DNA from: RYN-230 sp963770535
GTDB lineage: Bacteria; Actinomycetota; Actinomycetes; Streptosporangiales; Streptosporangiaceae
Length of the DNA stretch: 64,000 bases
Assembly: GCA_963770535.1 (NCBI GenBank)
Contig: CAVYPZ010000004.1
Location: 1,302,001 to 1,366,000, forward strand
Direction of reading: 5' to 3'
The position numbers were made by a program, and so were the translations under genes. The notes below the pieces were generated by a model that saw only the letters and a program-made list of their open reading frames with translations, was not told where the DNA came from and did no database searches. Each line of letters begins with the position of its first letter. Positions within the stretch are counted from its first letter, which is position 1. Positions 51,000 through 60,369 of this stretch are shown here, in pieces.

Positions 51000-51902
51000 C
51001 TACGGCAGTTCGCGGTTGCCCTGGGCCGGGACCTGAAGTCTTGCCATGGTGGTGTGCGTCCCGAGTGCCAGCCCCACCCCGAGCAGGCTGGCGAGCGTCT
51101 TCACGATCTCCAGGTCAGGCTGGCCCAGTGAATATGCTTGCGGGGCGTCGAGGGTGAGGATGCCGGCCGGGGACTCGCCCGCCATCACCGCGGCGGCGAT
51201 GATCGTCTGGTAGCTCCGGGGGTGCGGAAATTTCAGCGGGAGGTCCGGGGCATCCACGTCTCGTATGAGCAACGCCTCGCGCTCGCCAAGCAGGCGGAAC
51301 ATGTGCTGTCCGACGGGGTCATCGGGGCTGTTGCGGAACACAGTGCGCCCTGGATCCTGCTGTCCCTCATAGCCCGCGTAGCAGGCGCACTCCATGACGT
51401 CACCCTTGACGGCAAAGAAGATACCTCTCCGGATCCCGCTGCGCTCAAGCTGCTCAATCGCAGCGGCCACAGTCGCCTGGGTCAGGCTTCCGGCCAGCGG
51501 AGCCTCTGCCTTGCCCGGGGGGACCGCGGCGAGCTTTCCCAGGCAGTACAGCACCGGTGACAAGCGCGCTCGCAGTTCCGTGATGGCCCGGGTCTCCGCG
51601 TTGCTCCGGGCCTCGGTGGCCTGACGCTCAGACTCCTCCCTCTTGAGCAGGGCGCGCTCACGTTCGTCAACTGCGCGTTCCCGCGCGGCGCCACCGGCCC
51701 GCAGAAACCGGATGTCGATGAACCGGTTGATAGCGGTCACGCTGACCAGGATGATCGCGCACACAACGCCGAGGAGAATGTTACGGAGGTGCCCTCCTCC
51801 GCCCTCGCTCGCCAGGACCGCGAACACTGAGCCGCCCACGGTTCCCGCCAGCGCCAGCGCTGCCAGGCCGACAACTTCGGCGCGGCTTGTCCGCGATGCC
51901 AT
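51000..51902 (-). CDS. Membrane-anchored GAF-domain protein
   Basis: A 300-aa protein. Two helices (LAALALAGTVGGSVFAVLA; ILLGVVCAIILVSVTAINRF) are followed by a charged coiled coil (about 72-115, RERAVDERERALLKREESERQ) and a GAF-like domain (about 150-285: GIFFAVKGDVMECACYAGYEG ... SPAGILTLDAPQAYSLGQPDLEIVKTLASLLG). There is no kinase, phosphatase or DNA-binding domain, so it probably senses a ligand or redox state and signals through another protein. ATG 51902 is the start. No operon partner: it is convergent with recQ. Confidence 0.75.
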   Translation of the reverse strand: MASRTSRAEVVGLAALALAGTVGGSVFAVLASEGGGGHLRNILLGVVCAIILVSVTAINRFIDIRFLRAGGAARERAVDERERALLKREESERQATEARSNAETRAITELRARLSPVLYCLGKLAAVPPGKAEAPLAGSLTQATVAAAIEQLERSGIRRGIFFAVKGDVMECACYAGYEGQQDPGRTVFRNSPDDPVGQHMFRLLGEREALLIRDVDAPDLPLKFPHPRSYQTIIAAAVMAGESPAGILTLDAPQAYSLGQPDLEIVKTLASLLGVGLALGTHTTMARLQVPAQGNRELP

Positions 51903-52358
51903 CTGCGTCGCTTTCGTTCGGGCAGTCCACTAGGAACTGGCAGCTCATTCTCGCCGGGATACCTCAGCCAGAACATTAACTGAATGAGGGAAGATTATTT
52001 TCGAAATCTTCTGCTCCTGGATGGGCAACCGGGCAATCGCTTCCCTGGCTATCTTGAGCGGCCCCGGCCACGGTATCCTGAGATAAATAGATGACGCGGG
52101 TGAATTCCGGACCAGGGCGGCCGGTATCATAAGGCGCGGCCAGGAACGAAATCATGGTGCGAAGAACTAAATGACGGGCCTAGCGGATTCAGCCATCTGA
52201 AAATGCGTTTACGGCACTTGCGGGGACCGCTGCGGCCAACTCAGCACCGCCACCCGGGGGCTTCGGGCCGGCGCACGCGGAACGGCCGGCCCATGCCCGC
52301 GGCCCGGGCGTCCGGGGAGCAGCCACGTGCCCGCCGGTGCGCCGGCATACTTGCTTCC
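51903..52358. other. Intergenic region with an A/T-rich patch
   Basis: This 456-base gap between divergent genes includes a stretch (about 51950-52160) far richer in A/T than its surroundings, with a weak hairpin AAGATT...AATCTT near 51989-52007. A 61-codon minus-strand frame (51945-52130) covers it but lacks a ribosome-binding site and typical codon bias. It probably holds the promoters of the GAF and LLM genes; I see no gene. Confidence 0.4.
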
Positions 52359-53417
52359 ATGAGCTGTGAGGTCTCCTGGTTTGCCGCGCTGTGCGACGAC
52401 GACTACGAGTTTCTCGGCGTGCCGGACGGCAGGCTGCAGTCGAGCTGGGAACATTGCCGCGATATCGCACTCGGCGCGGAGCAGGCCGGCTACGACAACC
52501 TGCTGCTGCCCTCCGGCTACGCGATGGGGATCGACTCGGTAGCGTTTGCCGCCGGGATCGCCCCGCTGCTGCGCCGGATGCGGCTGCTGGTCGCGGTGCG
52601 GACGGGTGAGATGTGGCCCCCGCAGCTCGCCCGGCAGCTCGCCACGGTCGATCAGATGCTCGACGGGCGCCTGACGATCAACATCATCTCCTCCGACCTG
52701 CCTGGCCAGAAGCTGGAATCGGCTCCCAGGTACCGCCGCACGCTGGAGGTCATGCACATACTGCGTGACCTGCTCGACGGCAAGGCCGTCGACTTCCACG
52801 GCGAGTTCATGAACATCACCCTGGACCCGCCGCGCCTGCGCCCGGTCCGGGGCGGCTGCCCCCCGTTCTATTTCGGCGGCCTTTCCGAGGCGGCACGCGA
52901 GGTCGCCGCCCAGGCCGCCGACGTGTTCCTGATGTGGCCCGACACGCTGTCCGGAGTCGGGACCGTCCTGGATGACATGCGAGCGCGTGCCGCCCGCTAT
53001 GGCCGTGAGCTGCGGTTCGGCTACCGCGCCCACGTCATCGTCCGTGCCACCGAGGCCGAGGCCCGGGACGCCGCGCAGCGCCTGGTCTCCCGGCTCGACG
53101 CCCGGACCGGCGACATCATCCGCCGCCGTTCCCTGGACACCAGCTCCGCGGGAACCCAGCGGCAGAACGAGCTCCGCGACCTCGCCGATGCCGACGGCTA
53201 CGCCGAGGCGAACCTGTGGACCGGCATCGGCCGGGCGCGCTCTGGCGCCGGCGCGGCCATCGTCGGCGATCCCGATCAGGTGCTCGCCAAGATCCGCGCC
53301 TACGCAGACCTCGGCATGGACGCTTTCATCCTGTCCGGCTACCCGCACGCCGCCGAAGCCGACTTGTTCGCCAGGCATGTGCTACCGCACCTTGACCATG
53401 CCCCGTTGCCCAGCTAA
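52359..53417 (+). CDS. LLM class flavin-dependent oxidoreductase (alkanesulfonate monooxygenase-like)
   Basis: A 352-aa luciferase-like TIM-barrel enzyme: ALGAEQAGYDNLLLPSGY (about 34-51), VAVRTGEMWPPQLARQLATVDQMLDGRLTINII (about 78-110) and PPFYFGGLSEAAREVAAQAADVFLMW (about 168-193). The C-terminal GDPDQVLAKIRAYADLGMDAFILSGYPH matches SsuD, which releases sulfite from alkanesulfonates with FMNH2 and O2. No flavin reductase or sulfonate transporter is nearby, so substrate and reductant partner are unknown. ATG 52359 is preferred over upstream in-frame codons that encode an Arg/Pro-rich tail. Confidence 0.87.
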   Translation: MSCEVSWFAALCDDDYEFLGVPDGRLQSSWEHCRDIALGAEQAGYDNLLLPSGYAMGIDSVAFAAGIAPLLRRMRLLVAVRTGEMWPPQLARQLATVDQMLDGRLTINIISSDLPGQKLESAPRYRRTLEVMHILRDLLDGKAVDFHGEFMNITLDPPRLRPVRGGCPPFYFGGLSEAAREVAAQAADVFLMWPDTLSGVGTVLDDMRARAARYGRELRFGYRAHVIVRATEAEARDAAQRLVSRLDARTGDIIRRRSLDTSSAGTQRQNELRDLADADGYAEANLWTGIGRARSGAGAAIVGDPDQVLAKIRAYADLGMDAFILSGYPHAAEADLFARHVLPHLDHAPLPS

Positions 53418-53651
53418 GCCGCCGCCCTGCCTCACCGCATGCTTCACACCGACTACAGGCGCACGGCGTCCGGTTCGGTTGTCTGCCCTGGCAAGATTTC
53501 CCCGCGAATGACCGCCGCTGGCAGCGACGGGATCTGGGACGCTTCGCCCACGTCCGGGCGGGCACACTTTCCGGCGTGGGCCGGCAGGCCGGCATCCGGA
53601 AGGCCGCCAGGGCGGGTGCTCCGGGTACCGGCCTGGGCGAAAGGCTGGGGC

Positions 53652-54632
53652 ATGACGGAACTGGTGCTGCTGGGGACGGCGGGAGCGCCGCTGCCCGTTG
53701 CCGGCCGCCGCGGGATCTCGTCGGCGCTCGTCGTGAGCGGCCGGGTCTTCGTCATCGACTGCGGCCGGGGCTCGCCGTCCGCGTTCGCGGACGCGGGCCT
53801 GCACTTCTCCGGCCTGGAGGCGGTGTTCCTCACCCACCTGCACGTCGATCACGTCGGTGACCTGCCCGGCATGCTCCTGTACGGGTGGGGTGTCCGGGTG
53901 GGCGACGACGGGCCGCTGCCGCCCATCCGGGTCTACGGGCCGCCGCGGCCCCGCAGGCTGCCCGACGGTGACGCCGCCTTCCACCGCGAGACGACGATCC
54001 ACCCGGAACGGCCGGCTCCCGGCACGGCTGACCTGGTCGACAGCCTCCTGGCGGGCTACGCCTACCACCTGAATGTCATGCCGCTGGATGCCCGGATGCC
54101 GGACCCGGGGGCACTGGTCCGGGCCATCGACATCCCGGTCCCGGCCCGGACTGAGGGCCACCTTCCGGCTCCGGTCACCGTCGCCGAGGATGACGCGGTC
54201 CGGGTCAGCGCCATCCCCGTGATGCACGGCCATGTGATGCCGGCGCTCGCCTACCGATTCGACACCGCGGACGGCTCCGTCGTGTTCTCCGGCGACACCA
54301 CCGCGGACGAGGGCCTGATCGCGCTCGCGCAGGGGGCCGACATCCTGGTCCACCAGGTCGCCGACCTGGGCTACCTGGAGCGGCACGGCGTCACGGGTGA
54401 GGCCCTCCGGCGGATGGCCGGACTGCACACCGACGTCTCCGAGGTCGGGAGCGTCGCCCAGCGCGCAGGGGTCGGCGAGCTCATCCTCAGCCACTACCTG
54501 CCGGCGGACACCGGCGCGATTTCCGAATCGGAATGGGCCGAGCGCGCCGGGCGGGGCTTCAGCGGGACCACCACGGCGGGCCGGGATGGGCTGCGCAGAA
54601 CCCTCCAGCGGATTACCCCGCCATTACCTTAA
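53652..54632 (+). CDS. MBL-fold metallo-hydrolase (RNase Z/arylsulfatase-like)
   Basis: A 326-aa metallo-beta-lactamase-fold hydrolase. The zinc motif is LTHLHVDHVGDLPGM (about 60-74). Further ligands come from the His of VMHGHVMPALAYRF (about 195), the Asp of VFSGDT (about 217) and the His of LSHYLP (about 280). The LGTAG.P start and the overall order fit RNase Z-like and small-molecule hydrolases; the long inserted segment (about 85-150) is not typical of tRNase Z. ATG 53652 is used, though the frame stays open upstream. It is probably monocistronic. Confidence 0.83.
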   Translation: MTELVLLGTAGAPLPVAGRRGISSALVVSGRVFVIDCGRGSPSAFADAGLHFSGLEAVFLTHLHVDHVGDLPGMLLYGWGVRVGDDGPLPPIRVYGPPRPRRLPDGDAAFHRETTIHPERPAPGTADLVDSLLAGYAYHLNVMPLDARMPDPGALVRAIDIPVPARTEGHLPAPVTVAEDDAVRVSAIPVMHGHVMPALAYRFDTADGSVVFSGDTTADEGLIALAQGADILVHQVADLGYLERHGVTGEALRRMAGLHTDVSEVGSVAQRAGVGELILSHYLPADTGAISESEWAERAGRGFSGTTTAGRDGLRRTLQRITPPLP

Positions 54633-54979
54633 TTTTACCTTAATATCCGACGGCGCCCGCCGCCGGCGCACGCTTCCTGGCCACGGGGAGCTGCCGGCCA
54701 AGGGATGGAACAGGGCCCGGCCGGCTTCTTATTCTTTTCTGCCGTTGTTAGCCTGATCATCGTCAGATGCGTGCCCTCCCGGCCAGCGTGATCAACCGGT
54801 TATTGGCTGTGATTCGCTGGTGCCAGACCTCGCCCGGAGCTGCCGGAGCCTGCCGGGGGCCCGGCCCAGTTCCCGGAGTGAGCACTGTTCCCAGGTGCTC
54901 GCGCACTCCACCCCCCCGGCGTGGTGTCGAACCGGCCGCGGGCAGGTCCGGCCCGCAGGCCGGCGGGAGAGGAGCAGGC
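54633..54979. other. Intergenic region with short direct repeat
   Basis: A repeat TTACCTTAA-TTTTACCTTAAT spans about 54624-54645, overlapping the MBL stop and reading into the gap; its A/T content contrasts with the surroundings. Further on, a stretch near 54725-54800 is also relatively A/T-rich and may carry the poxB promoter. I see no gene. Confidence 0.35.
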
Positions 54980-56713
54980 GTGGCTTCCAACGTGGCTGAC
55001 GCGATGGTGGCGTTGCTGAAAAGCTCGGGGGTGCGCCGGGTCTACGGGGTTCCCGGTGACTCCCTGAATGGGTTCACTGATGCGCTGCGCCGCGATGGCG
55101 GCATCACCTGGGAGCACGTGCGCCACGAGGAGGCGGCCGCGTTCGCGGCCGCCGCGGAGGCGGCGCTGACCGGCGAGCTGGCGGTGTGCGCGGGCAGCTG
55201 CGGGCCGGGCAACCTGCACCTGATCAACGGCCTGTACGACGCCAACCGGAGCCGGGTGCCGGTGCTGGCCATCGCGGCGCACATCCCGGAGGTCGAGATC
55301 GGCCTGCAGTACTTCCAGGAGACGCATCCGCAGGACGTGTTCCGTGAGTGCAGCGTGTACTGCGAGCTGGCCAGCATCCCCGAGCAGATGCCGCACATCA
55401 TGGAGAGCGCGATGCGCGCGGCGCTGGAGCGCGGCGGGGTCGCCGTCGTCGTCATCCCCGGCGGGGTGTTCTTCGACGGCGCCCCGGCCGGCCCGGTGAC
55501 CCCGGTGCGCAAGGCGGCCTCGGTGATCCGGCCGGCCCAGGCCCCGCTCGCGGCCGCGGCGCAGGTGCTGAACGGCGCGAGCCGGGTGACCATCCTGGCC
55601 GGGGCCGGATGCGCGGGCGCGCACGACCAGCTCATGGAGTTCGCGGGCGCCCTGCAGGCCCCGGTCGTGCACGCGTTCCGGGGCAAGGAGTTCGTGGAGT
55701 ACGGCAACCGCTTTGACGTGGGGATGACCGGGCTGATCGGGTTCGGCTCGGGTTACCGGGCCATGGAGCACTGCGATGCGCTGGTCATGCTGGGCACCGA
55801 CTTCCCCTACCGCCAGTTCTTTCCCGAGGGTGCCCCCGTCATCCAGGTCAACGTGCGGGGGGAGAACATCGGCCGCCGGGTGCCGGTCGCCATCCCGCTG
55901 GTGGGGACGGTCAAGGACACGATCGAGGCGCTGCTGCCGCTGCTGGAGGCCAAATCCGACACTAAGCACCTGGACCGGCTGACCGCCCATTACCGGCGCG
56001 CCCGGTCCCGGCTGGACAAGCTCGCCCAGAGCCGGCCGGGCCAATCCCCGCTGCATCCGCAGTTCGTGGCGGCCACCGTCGACCGGCTCGCCGCGGCCGA
56101 CGCGGTCTTCACCGCGGACGTGGGGACGCCGTGCATCTGGACGGCCCGGTACGTGCGGATGAACGGTGCGCGCCGGCTCATCGGCTCGTTCAATCACGGG
56201 TCGATGGCCAACGCGCTCCCGCACGCCATCGGGGCGCAGGCCGCCCAGCCGGGCCGCCAGGTGATCTCGCTGTCCGGCGACGGCGGGCTGGCCATGCTGC
56301 TCGGCGAGCTCATCACGCTGCGCCAGCAGCACCTCCCGGTGAAGGTCGTGGTGTTCAACAACGGCGCGCTGTCCTTCGTGGAACTGGAGATGAAGGCGGC
56401 CGGGATCGTCACCTACGCCACCGACCTGGACAACCCGGACTTCGCCGGGATCGCGCAGGCCGCCGGGCTGTTCGGGGCGCGGGTGGAGAAGGCCGGCGAC
56501 CTGGAGGACGCGCTGCGCGCGGCGTTCAGTCATGACGGCGCGGCCCTGGTCGACGTCCGTACCGACCGCCACGAGCTCTCGCTGCCGCCCAAGCTGACCT
56601 ACGGTGAGGTCAAGGGCTTCACGCTGTACGCGACCAGGACTGTCCTGTCCGGCGAGGGCAAGGAACTGGTCGAGCTGACCAAGTCAAACCTGCGGGATCT
56701 GGACATCGAGTGA
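54980..56713 (+). CDS. poxB: Pyruvate dehydrogenase (quinone)/pyruvate oxidase-like ThDP enzyme
   Basis: A 577-aa thiamine-diphosphate enzyme. The PYR domain has VYGVPGDSLNGF (about 18-29) and the catalytic Glu in VRHEEAAAFAAAAEA (about 48). A central FAD-type domain spans about 185-340, and the PP domain carries GDGGLAMLLGEL...VVFNNGALSFVELEMKAAG (about 432-475). The end (KGFTLYATRTVLSGEGKELVELTKSN) follows PoxB, which oxidises pyruvate to acetate and CO2 and reduces quinone at the membrane. GTG 54980 follows GAGAGGAGCAG. It leads an operon with an M20 hydrolase (13-base gap) and a membrane protein. Confidence 0.87.
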   Translation: MASNVADAMVALLKSSGVRRVYGVPGDSLNGFTDALRRDGGITWEHVRHEEAAAFAAAAEAALTGELAVCAGSCGPGNLHLINGLYDANRSRVPVLAIAAHIPEVEIGLQYFQETHPQDVFRECSVYCELASIPEQMPHIMESAMRAALERGGVAVVVIPGGVFFDGAPAGPVTPVRKAASVIRPAQAPLAAAAQVLNGASRVTILAGAGCAGAHDQLMEFAGALQAPVVHAFRGKEFVEYGNRFDVGMTGLIGFGSGYRAMEHCDALVMLGTDFPYRQFFPEGAPVIQVNVRGENIGRRVPVAIPLVGTVKDTIEALLPLLEAKSDTKHLDRLTAHYRRARSRLDKLAQSRPGQSPLHPQFVAATVDRLAAADAVFTADVGTPCIWTARYVRMNGARRLIGSFNHGSMANALPHAIGAQAAQPGRQVISLSGDGGLAMLLGELITLRQQHLPVKVVVFNNGALSFVELEMKAAGIVTYATDLDNPDFAGIAQAAGLFGARVEKAGDLEDALRAAFSHDGAALVDVRTDRHELSLPPKLTYGEVKGFTLYATRTVLSGEGKELVELTKSNLRDLDIE

Positions 56714-56726
56714 GGCGGCGGCGGTT

Positions 56727-57980
56727 ATGGGCAGTCTCGGGGAGATACTGGCCGGCTACGACGGCCTCCAGGCCGGCCAGGAAGCGTTCTACAAGGATCT
56801 GCACCGCCATCCGGAGTTGTCGCACCAGGAGCACCGCACCGCCGAGCGCGTCGCCGGGAAGCTGCAGGAGTACGGCGCCGCGGTCCAGACGGGCATCGGC
56901 GGGACAGGAGTCGTGGGCGCCCTGGCCAACGGCACCGGGCCCACGGTGCTGCTCCGCGCCGAACTGGACGCGCTGCCGGTCAGGGAGGACACCGGCGCGG
57001 ACTACGCCAGCACCGCGACCGCGAAGGACGCCCACGGCCATGAGGTCCCGGTCGCCCACGCCTGCGGCCACGACATGCACATGTCCTGCCTGCTCGGCAT
57101 GGTCAAGCTCATGTCCGATCACCGTGACCAGTGGAGCGGGACCCTGCTGGCGCTGTTCCAGCCAGCCGAGGAAACGGGCGACGGGGCGCAGGCCATGGTG
57201 GACGACGGCCTGTTCAAGCGCATTCCCGCGCCCGACGTGGCCCTGACCCAGCATCTGCTGTCCGGCATCGCCGGGACGGTCCTGACCCGGTCCGGGCCGT
57301 TCATGGCCACCGAAGACAGCATCAACGTCACCGTGCACGGGAAGGGCGGCCACGGCGCCATACCGCAGCACACCATCGACCCGGTGGTGATCGCGGCCAT
57401 GGCCATCGTCCGGCTGCAGACCATCGTGTCCCGCGAGGTCGCGCCGGGCGAGATCGCGGTGGTGACCGTCGGCAGTGTCCAGGCCGGGACCGCGACCAAC
57501 CTCATTCCCGATCACGCCATGCTGGGGCTGAACCTGCGCAGCTACTCCGACCAGACCCACGAGCGCATGCTCGCATCGGTCCAGCGGATCGTGCGGGCCG
57601 AGAGCCAGGCCGCCGGCTCACCCCAGGACCCGGACTTCGACACCATCGGCAGCTTCCCGCTCACCGTCAACGAGCCGGCCACGACCGAGCGGGTGGCCAG
57701 CGCGTTCGCCGCCCATTTCGGCGACCATGCCGGCGAAATCGACCGGCAGACCGTCAGTGAGGACTTCAGCAACATTCCCAACGCCGCCAGGGTGCCTTAT
57801 ACCTACTGGGCGCTCGGGTTCACCGACGAGAAGACCTACCGCGCCGCGGAGAAGGCCGGGCACCTGCAGGATCTGATCTCCAACCACTCACCGAAATTCC
57901 TGCCGCCGCTGCAGCCCTGCCTGCGGACCGGCACCGAGGCCCTGACCACGGCCGCGCTGGCCTGGCTGGCGCGGAAATAA
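56727..57980 (+). CDS. M20 family amidohydrolase (hippurate hydrolase/IAA-amino acid hydrolase type)
   Basis: A 417-aa metallopeptidase-like amidohydrolase. Metal-site blocks are LRAELDALPVRE (about 76-87), HACGHDMHMSCLLG (about 111-124), FQPAEETGDGA (about 146-156, catalytic Glu) and the late His in SNHSPKF (about 385). The dimerisation lid lies at about 188-300. Relatives remove amino acids or acyl groups from N-acyl amino acids. Its start lies 13 bases after poxB, so the two are co-translated units of one message. The functional link with pyruvate oxidation is unclear. Confidence 0.87.
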   Translation: MGSLGEILAGYDGLQAGQEAFYKDLHRHPELSHQEHRTAERVAGKLQEYGAAVQTGIGGTGVVGALANGTGPTVLLRAELDALPVREDTGADYASTATAKDAHGHEVPVAHACGHDMHMSCLLGMVKLMSDHRDQWSGTLLALFQPAEETGDGAQAMVDDGLFKRIPAPDVALTQHLLSGIAGTVLTRSGPFMATEDSINVTVHGKGGHGAIPQHTIDPVVIAAMAIVRLQTIVSREVAPGEIAVVTVGSVQAGTATNLIPDHAMLGLNLRSYSDQTHERMLASVQRIVRAESQAAGSPQDPDFDTIGSFPLTVNEPATTERVASAFAAHFGDHAGEIDRQTVSEDFSNIPNAARVPYTYWALGFTDEKTYRAAEKAGHLQDLISNHSPKFLPPLQPCLRTGTEALTTAALAWLARK

Positions 57981-58007
57981 CTCACCGACACGGCGATTGG
58001 ACCCGGG

Positions 58008-58535
58008 ATGGGCACTGGAAAGCACGGCATCACACCGCTCGCCGCCGTCGTGGGCGGCGTCCTGGCCGGGGTCGTGGGGACGGCCTGCCTCGATGCGGTG
58101 AATTATGTCAAGTACCGGCGCACGGGCGGTAAGGACAGCCCGCTCGCGTGGGAATTCCCGAAGGTCGAGAGCTGGGACCAGGCGCCGGCCCCCGGGCAGG
58201 TCGGCAAGCGCCTGATCGAGGGTTTCACGCAGCGCGAGCTCCCGGACCGGTGGGCCGGGCCGGTCAGCACCGTCATGCACTGGTCCTACGGATCAAGCTG
58301 GGGGGCGCTCTACGGGATCCTGGCCGGCTCCCTGCGCAGGCCGAACCCCCTCTTTGGCCTGCCGTTCGGCGCGGTGATCTGGGTCTCCGATTACGTCCTC
58401 CTCCCGGAGGCCGGGCTCTACAAGCCGATCTGGGAGTACGACGCCAAGACCCTGGCCGGGGACCTGAGCGCCCATCTCGGGTACGGCGCGGGCACCGGAA
58501 CCACGTTCTGGCTCATCACCAGGATCTGGCGCTAG
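58008..58535 (+). CDS. Hypothetical membrane protein, third gene of the poxB operon
   Basis: A 175-aa protein with an N-terminal helix (AAVVGGVLAGVVGTACLDAVNYV), a soluble segment with a conserved-looking WEFPKVESWDQAPAPGQVGK, and hydrophobic stretches at about 92-108, 118-130 and 152-170. The pattern, including GPVSTVMHWSYG, recalls small DUF1440-like proteins, but I cannot assign the family with certainty. ATG 58008 lies 27 bases after the M20 hydrolase stop. Role unknown. Confidence 0.65.
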   Translation: MGTGKHGITPLAAVVGGVLAGVVGTACLDAVNYVKYRRTGGKDSPLAWEFPKVESWDQAPAPGQVGKRLIEGFTQRELPDRWAGPVSTVMHWSYGSSWGALYGILAGSLRRPNPLFGLPFGAVIWVSDYVLLPEAGLYKPIWEYDAKTLAGDLSAHLGYGAGTGTTFWLITRIWR

Positions 58536-58536
58536 A

Positions 58537-58563
58537 GGCGGCCGCGGACGGCACCGCGCCGCC
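58537..58563. terminator. Stem-loop between convergent poxB operon and glgC
   Basis: Ten base pairs with one bulged C join 58537-58547 to 58554-58563 around ACGGCA, in the 40-base gap between two stop codons. Confidence 0.6.
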
Positions 58564-58575
58564 ACGGTAAGACGG

Positions 58576-59814
58576 TCAGGGCGCCACCACCTGGCCGAGG
58601 CCGGCCACGGTGATGCCGCCGCGGGAGACGGTCAGGCCGCGGGCCCGGTCACGCTGCTTGTCCACCCCGACCGTGGCGCCCTCCAGGACGGTGACGTTCT
58701 TGTCCAGGATGGCGTCCTGGACGACGGCGTGGCGGCCGACGCGGGAATTGTGCATGATCACCGCCCGCTCCACCCGGGACCAGCTGTCTATCCGGGTTCC
58801 CGGGGACAGGACGGAGTTGCGCACCAGCCCGCCGGAGACGATGACGCCGTTGCTGACCACGCTGTTGACTGCCCGTCCCACCCGGTCGCCGTCGTCGTGC
58901 ACGAACTTGGCGGGCGGCTGCGCGGGCACGTGGGTCAGGATCGGCCAGCGGTCGTTGTAGAGGTTGAACGTGGGCACCGTCGCGCACAGGTCCATGTGGG
59001 CGGCGAAGTAGGAATCGATTGTCCCCACGTCCCGCCAGTAGCCCCGGTCGCTCGGGCCGGCGCCGGGAACCTCGTTCTGCCGGAAGTCATACACGTGTGC
59101 GGCCCGTTCGCGCACCAGCCGGGGGATGATGTCCCCGCCGATGCTGTGCCGGCTGTGCTCGTCGGCCGCGTCCTTCATCAGCGCCTCCACCAGCGCGCTG
59201 GTGGTGAACACGTAGATGCCCATCGACGCCAGCGCCTGGCCCGGGTGGCCAGGGCGGCCCGGCGGATCGGCGGGCTTCTCCCAGAACGCCTCGATGCGGT
59301 GACCGCCGGGGGCGGGCTGCACCACGCCAAAGCCGGCCGCCTGGCTCCTGGGCACCGGGAGGGCCATCACCGTGACCCCCGCTCCCGAGCTGGTGTGCTG
59401 GCCGATCATCTGGGCTGGGTCCATCCGGTACACATGGTCGGCCGCGGTGACCACCACCAGGTCAGGCTGGTCGCGATCGATCAGGTTCAGTGACTGGTAG
59501 ATCGCGTCCGCCGAACCGGTCTGCCAGTAAGGGCCCCGCCGCTGCTGCGCCGGCACCGCCATCACGTAGTCATCCAGCAGGCTGCTCAGCCGCCAGGCTC
59601 TGGCCAGATGCCGGTCCAGGCTGAGGCTCTTGTACTGGGTCAGCACGCAGATCCGGCGGAAACCCGCATTGACCAGGTTGGACAACGCGAAATCCACCAG
59701 CCGGTACATCCCGCCGAACGGGACGGCCGACTGGGACCTGTGCGCGGTCAATGGCGCCAGGCTCCTGCCCGCCCCGCCCGCCAGCACGATGCCCAGAACC
59801 CGCTCGTCAGTCAT
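58576..59814 (-). CDS. glgC: Glucose-1-phosphate adenylyltransferase-like protein (divergent GlgC)
   Basis: A 412-aa sugar nucleotidyltransferase with C-terminal left-handed beta-helix. Conserved blocks are MYRLVDFALSNLVNAGFRRICVLTQYKS, QTGSADAIYQS, VVVTAADHVYRMD, AFWEKPADPP, LASMGIYVF, YWRDVGTIDSYFAAHMDL and PPAKFV. GlgC makes ADP-glucose for glycogen or trehalose-type glucans. The N-terminal signature is unusual: GGAGRSLAPL and HRSQSAVPFGG replace the common GGxGxRLxPL and xRAKPAVPFGG. The Lys that in E. coli takes part in fructose-1,6-bisphosphate activation is therefore absent. ATG 59814 follows GGCGGAAG. No glgA or glgB is adjacent. Confidence 0.85.
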   Translation of the reverse strand: MTDERVLGIVLAGGAGRSLAPLTAHRSQSAVPFGGMYRLVDFALSNLVNAGFRRICVLTQYKSLSLDRHLARAWRLSSLLDDYVMAVPAQQRRGPYWQTGSADAIYQSLNLIDRDQPDLVVVTAADHVYRMDPAQMIGQHTSSGAGVTVMALPVPRSQAAGFGVVQPAPGGHRIEAFWEKPADPPGRPGHPGQALASMGIYVFTTSALVEALMKDAADEHSRHSIGGDIIPRLVRERAAHVYDFRQNEVPGAGPSDRGYWRDVGTIDSYFAAHMDLCATVPTFNLYNDRWPILTHVPAQPPAKFVHDDGDRVGRAVNSVVSNGVIVSGGLVRNSVLSPGTRIDSWSRVERAVIMHNSRVGRHAVVQDAILDKNVTVLEGATVGVDKQRDRARGLTVSRGGITVAGLGQVVAP

Positions 59815-60369
59815 CTTCCGCCTCCAGCCCCACGGCCAACCGCGGTCCGTGAACGGCTGGCAGCACACAGCCATCAACGCCGGCGCCAGCCGCAATCTCC
59901 CATCATTGGTGAGCGTGGCGGGCTAATGCAGGGGCAAACGTCCCGACCCCGCACAAGGGCGCAGAACATCTCGTCGCCTGGCGCACGCCGGTCTGTGCCC
60001 GCACGCCCGATGCTCAAGCTCCGGGCGGGGAATCGCCGCGTGCAGGGGAGGCCGCCCGGCACGGTGACGCGCGACCACACAGAACGCCTCGGCGCGTCAC
60101 GGTACTGACCGGGAAAAATAGCTTAAATCGGGGCGTTACTTCAATCGGAAGTCAAGGGCAGATCAATAAAGCCGTGCTGCGCTCTGGCTTTCTTTCCTAA
60201 ACTTTACGGGGCCAGCGACCCTGGCCGCATTTGCCAATCTCGTCGTTAGCGGGGATTGTCCGGGTTATCTCACAACTAAATGATAATTCCGGGCAGCCAG
60301 GAATGAGTGGATGCGTAATCCCCGTCAGGCTTTAGGAACATTCAGTCGGATAATGACCCTGGAGAACCT
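59815..60369. other. Long intergenic region with A/T-rich promoter zone
   Basis: This 555-base gap lies between divergent genes. The first ~290 bases are normal high-GC and hold no convincing gene. From about 60110 to 60360 the composition falls to near 50% A/T. TGATAAT at 60281-60287 resembles an extended -10 box about 80 bases before the secreted-protein start; no matching -35 is obvious. Confidence 0.45.

Noticed and set aside
51945..52130. Small minus-strand gene of 61 codons in the A/T-rich gap
   Set aside because: No ribosome-binding site, no codon bias and no family resemblance.
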